Shown here piece by piece: positions 62,817 through 64,000 of a DNA stretch of 64,000 nucleotides. The first letter of the stretch is position 1; every line of letters starts with the position of its first letter. The stretch covers positions 44,863-108,862 of the forward strand of contig CAMVBJ010000006.1 of assembly GCA_947165675.1 (NCBI GenBank), read 5' to 3'. The notes below the pieces were generated by a model, which was not told the origin of the DNA, searched no databases, and worked only from the letters and a program-made list of their open reading frames with translations. This DNA is from an uncultured Prevotellaceae bacterium. GTDB taxonomy: Bacteria; Bacteroidota; Bacteroidia; Bacteroidales; Muribaculaceae. Position numbers and translations under genes: made by a program.

Positions 62817-64000
62817 TCACTCCCAGCAGTCAAGGTCATCGGCTATCTCGGGGAGGTCACTGCGATGAAACTCAGGGTTCTTGACGCCTTGACGTTTCTG
62901 ATCACGATAATGGTTGAGCAACTTGAAGGCATACTTGCTGAGGAAGGCCAGAGCGATGAGGTTACACAGGGTCACCAGCGCCATGAACAGGTCGCCCAGG
63001 CTCCATACAAACTCAAAACTGGCTACAGCGCCCAGGAAAACGAAGGCTCCACCCGAGAGGATACGGAACACCGTGAGCGCCCATTTCTTGTCGGTGAGGA
63101 AACGGATGTTGGCCTCGCCATAGTAATAATTGCCAATGATACTGGTGAAGGCAAACAGGATAATCGCTAATGCCACAAAGATCGTGCCCCAACTACCCAC
63201 TTGGGCCTGCAACGAGGCCTGGGTAAGCTGGATGCCTTCAAGACCATCGGTCGTGTAAAGGCCGCTGATGAGCACCAGAAATGCCGTGCATGAGCACACG
63301 AGCAGGGTGTCGGTAAACACGCCCAGCGCTTGGATAAGGCCCTGCTTGACAGGATGGGAGACGTCGGCAGTAGCGGCTACGTTAGGAGCACTGCCCTCGC
63401 CAGCCTCGTTGCTGAACAGTCCACGTTTCACGCCCACCATGATGGTAGCACCCAGCCCACCGCCAGCCACCTGCTCCAAGCCGAAAGCACTGGTAACAAT
63501 GAGTTTGAGTACATGCGGAATCATGTCGATGTTCATGATCACTACCACCAATGCCAAAATAAAGTAACCAAATGCCATAAAGGGCACGAGCACACTACTC
63601 ACACGGGCAATGCGCCTAATGCCGCCAAAGGCTATAAACAGGGCAATGGCCGTAATCATGGCTCCCACTACCAGCGGGTCAAACCCGAAGGCCTTGTTCA
63701 AGGCACCGCAGATGGCATTGCTCTGGATGGAATTGTAAGACAAGCCGAAGGTCAAAGTGATAAGCACCGCAAACAAGCCCGCCATCCACTTGTTGTGCAG
63801 GCCACGGCTGATGTAATAGGCCGGGCCACCGATGAATGACTCGCTTGACGGGCGCTTGTAGAGCTGTGCCAGTGTTGCCTCGACAAAGGCCGTTGCCGAG
63901 CCGATGAGCGCAATGAGCCACATCCAGAACACGGCGCCAGGCCCACCCACGGCAATCGCCGTTGCTACACCAGCCAGATTACCTGTTCCCACGCGCGTTG
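62817..64000 (-). CDS. Alanine/glycine:cation symporter (AGCS family), N-terminus outside window
   Basis: The C-terminal ~394 residues of an AGCS-type symporter that runs off the right edge. Family blocks visible: GTGNLAGVATAIAVGGPGAVFWMWL, FIGGPAYYISRGL, KRGLFSNEAGEGSAPNVAAT and FAFTSIIGNYYYGEANIRF. About eight or more helices are present in this part. It imports alanine or glycine with Na+. The first ~70 residues are missing because of the window edge, not by mutation. It lies upstream of rsgA, which probably belongs to the same transcript. Confidence 0.92.
   Translation of the reverse strand, partial: TRVGTGNLAGVATAIAVGGPGAVFWMWLIALIGSATAFVEATLAQLYKRPSSESFIGGPAYYISRGLHNKWMAGLFAVLITLTFGLSYNSIQSNAICGALNKAFGFDPLVVGAMITAIALFIAFGGIRRIARVSSVLVPFMAFGYFILALVVVIMNIDMIPHVLKLIVTSAFGLEQVAGGGLGATIMVGVKRGLFSNEAGEGSAPNVAATADVSHPVKQGLIQALGVFTDTLLVCSCTAFLVLISGLYTTDGLEGIQLTQASLQAQVGSWGTIFVALAIILFAFTSIIGNYYYGEANIRFLTDKKWALTVFRILSGGAFVFLGAVASFEFVWSLGDLFMALVTLCNLIALAFLSKYAFKLLNHYRDQKRQGVKNPEFHRSDLPEIADDLDCWE

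Overview
The window looks like a chromosomal segment of an anaerobic Bacteroidales gut bacterium, most likely of the Muribaculaceae or a close relative. The assignment is inferred from gene families, not from a marker-gene comparison. Pointers are: the TAnnTTTG -7 element in front of most genes with no Shine-Dalgarno sequences; DUF5686 and LptD-type envelope proteins; a two-gene TatA-TatC system; secreted proteins ending in dockerin-like tails (DVNxDGxVxIxDVTxLID); and [FeFe] hydrogenases. No tRNA, rRNA, CRISPR array, prophage or classical IS transposase was seen.

Layout. 0-6.4 kb: a heterodimeric ABC exporter (second subunit cut by the window edge), then lepA and a PIF1-like helicase with TPR repeats. 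6.6-10.2 kb: a secreted transglutaminase-like protein overlapping hydE. 10.3-17.1 kb: trxA, dnaE and a DUF5686 outer-membrane protein. 17.2-23.4 kb: a CYTH protein, an LptF/LptG-like permease, ribBA, an HD phosphohydrolase and a secreted endonuclease I with a dockerin tail. 23.5-29 kb: a ClpC that lacks the N-domain, an MgtC-like protein and a Kef-type antiporter, followed by a 0.65 kb gap with a duplicated hairpin-ended element. 29.6-34.5 kb: two dockerin-tailed secreted proteins and tatAC. 34.6-36.7 kb: ptb-buk. 36.7-41 kb: a MITE-like element, a LysE-type exporter, a YiiX-type hydrolase and lptD. 41.3-50.4 kb: the hydrogenase region. 50.7-57.6 kb: rpsA and a 1569-residue duplicated secreted protein. 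57.7-64 kb: 5-formyl-THF cyclo-ligase, a GxxExxY gene inside a hairpin-ended element, an M16 peptidase, rsgA and a truncated AGCS symporter.

How the genes fit together. HydB, HydA and HydC form the expected NADH/ferredoxin-linked (bifurcating-type) [FeFe] hydrogenase. HydE, HydF and HydG build its H-cluster. A second hydrogenase with its own promoter looks like a fusion of the two ends of HydB with the catalytic part of HydA. Ptb-Buk would make ATP from acyl-CoA fermentation intermediates, and H2 production would dispose of or balance the electrons. LptD, LptF/G-like, DUF5686, Tat and the secreted dockerin-tailed proteins serve the envelope.

The least ordinary items are the hairpin-ended element family (one copy with a GxxExxY gene, two without), the hybrid hydrogenase, the N-domain-less ClpC, a 185 bp element with inverted ends abutting a stop codon, and the internally duplicated secreted protein with two FGE-like domains.
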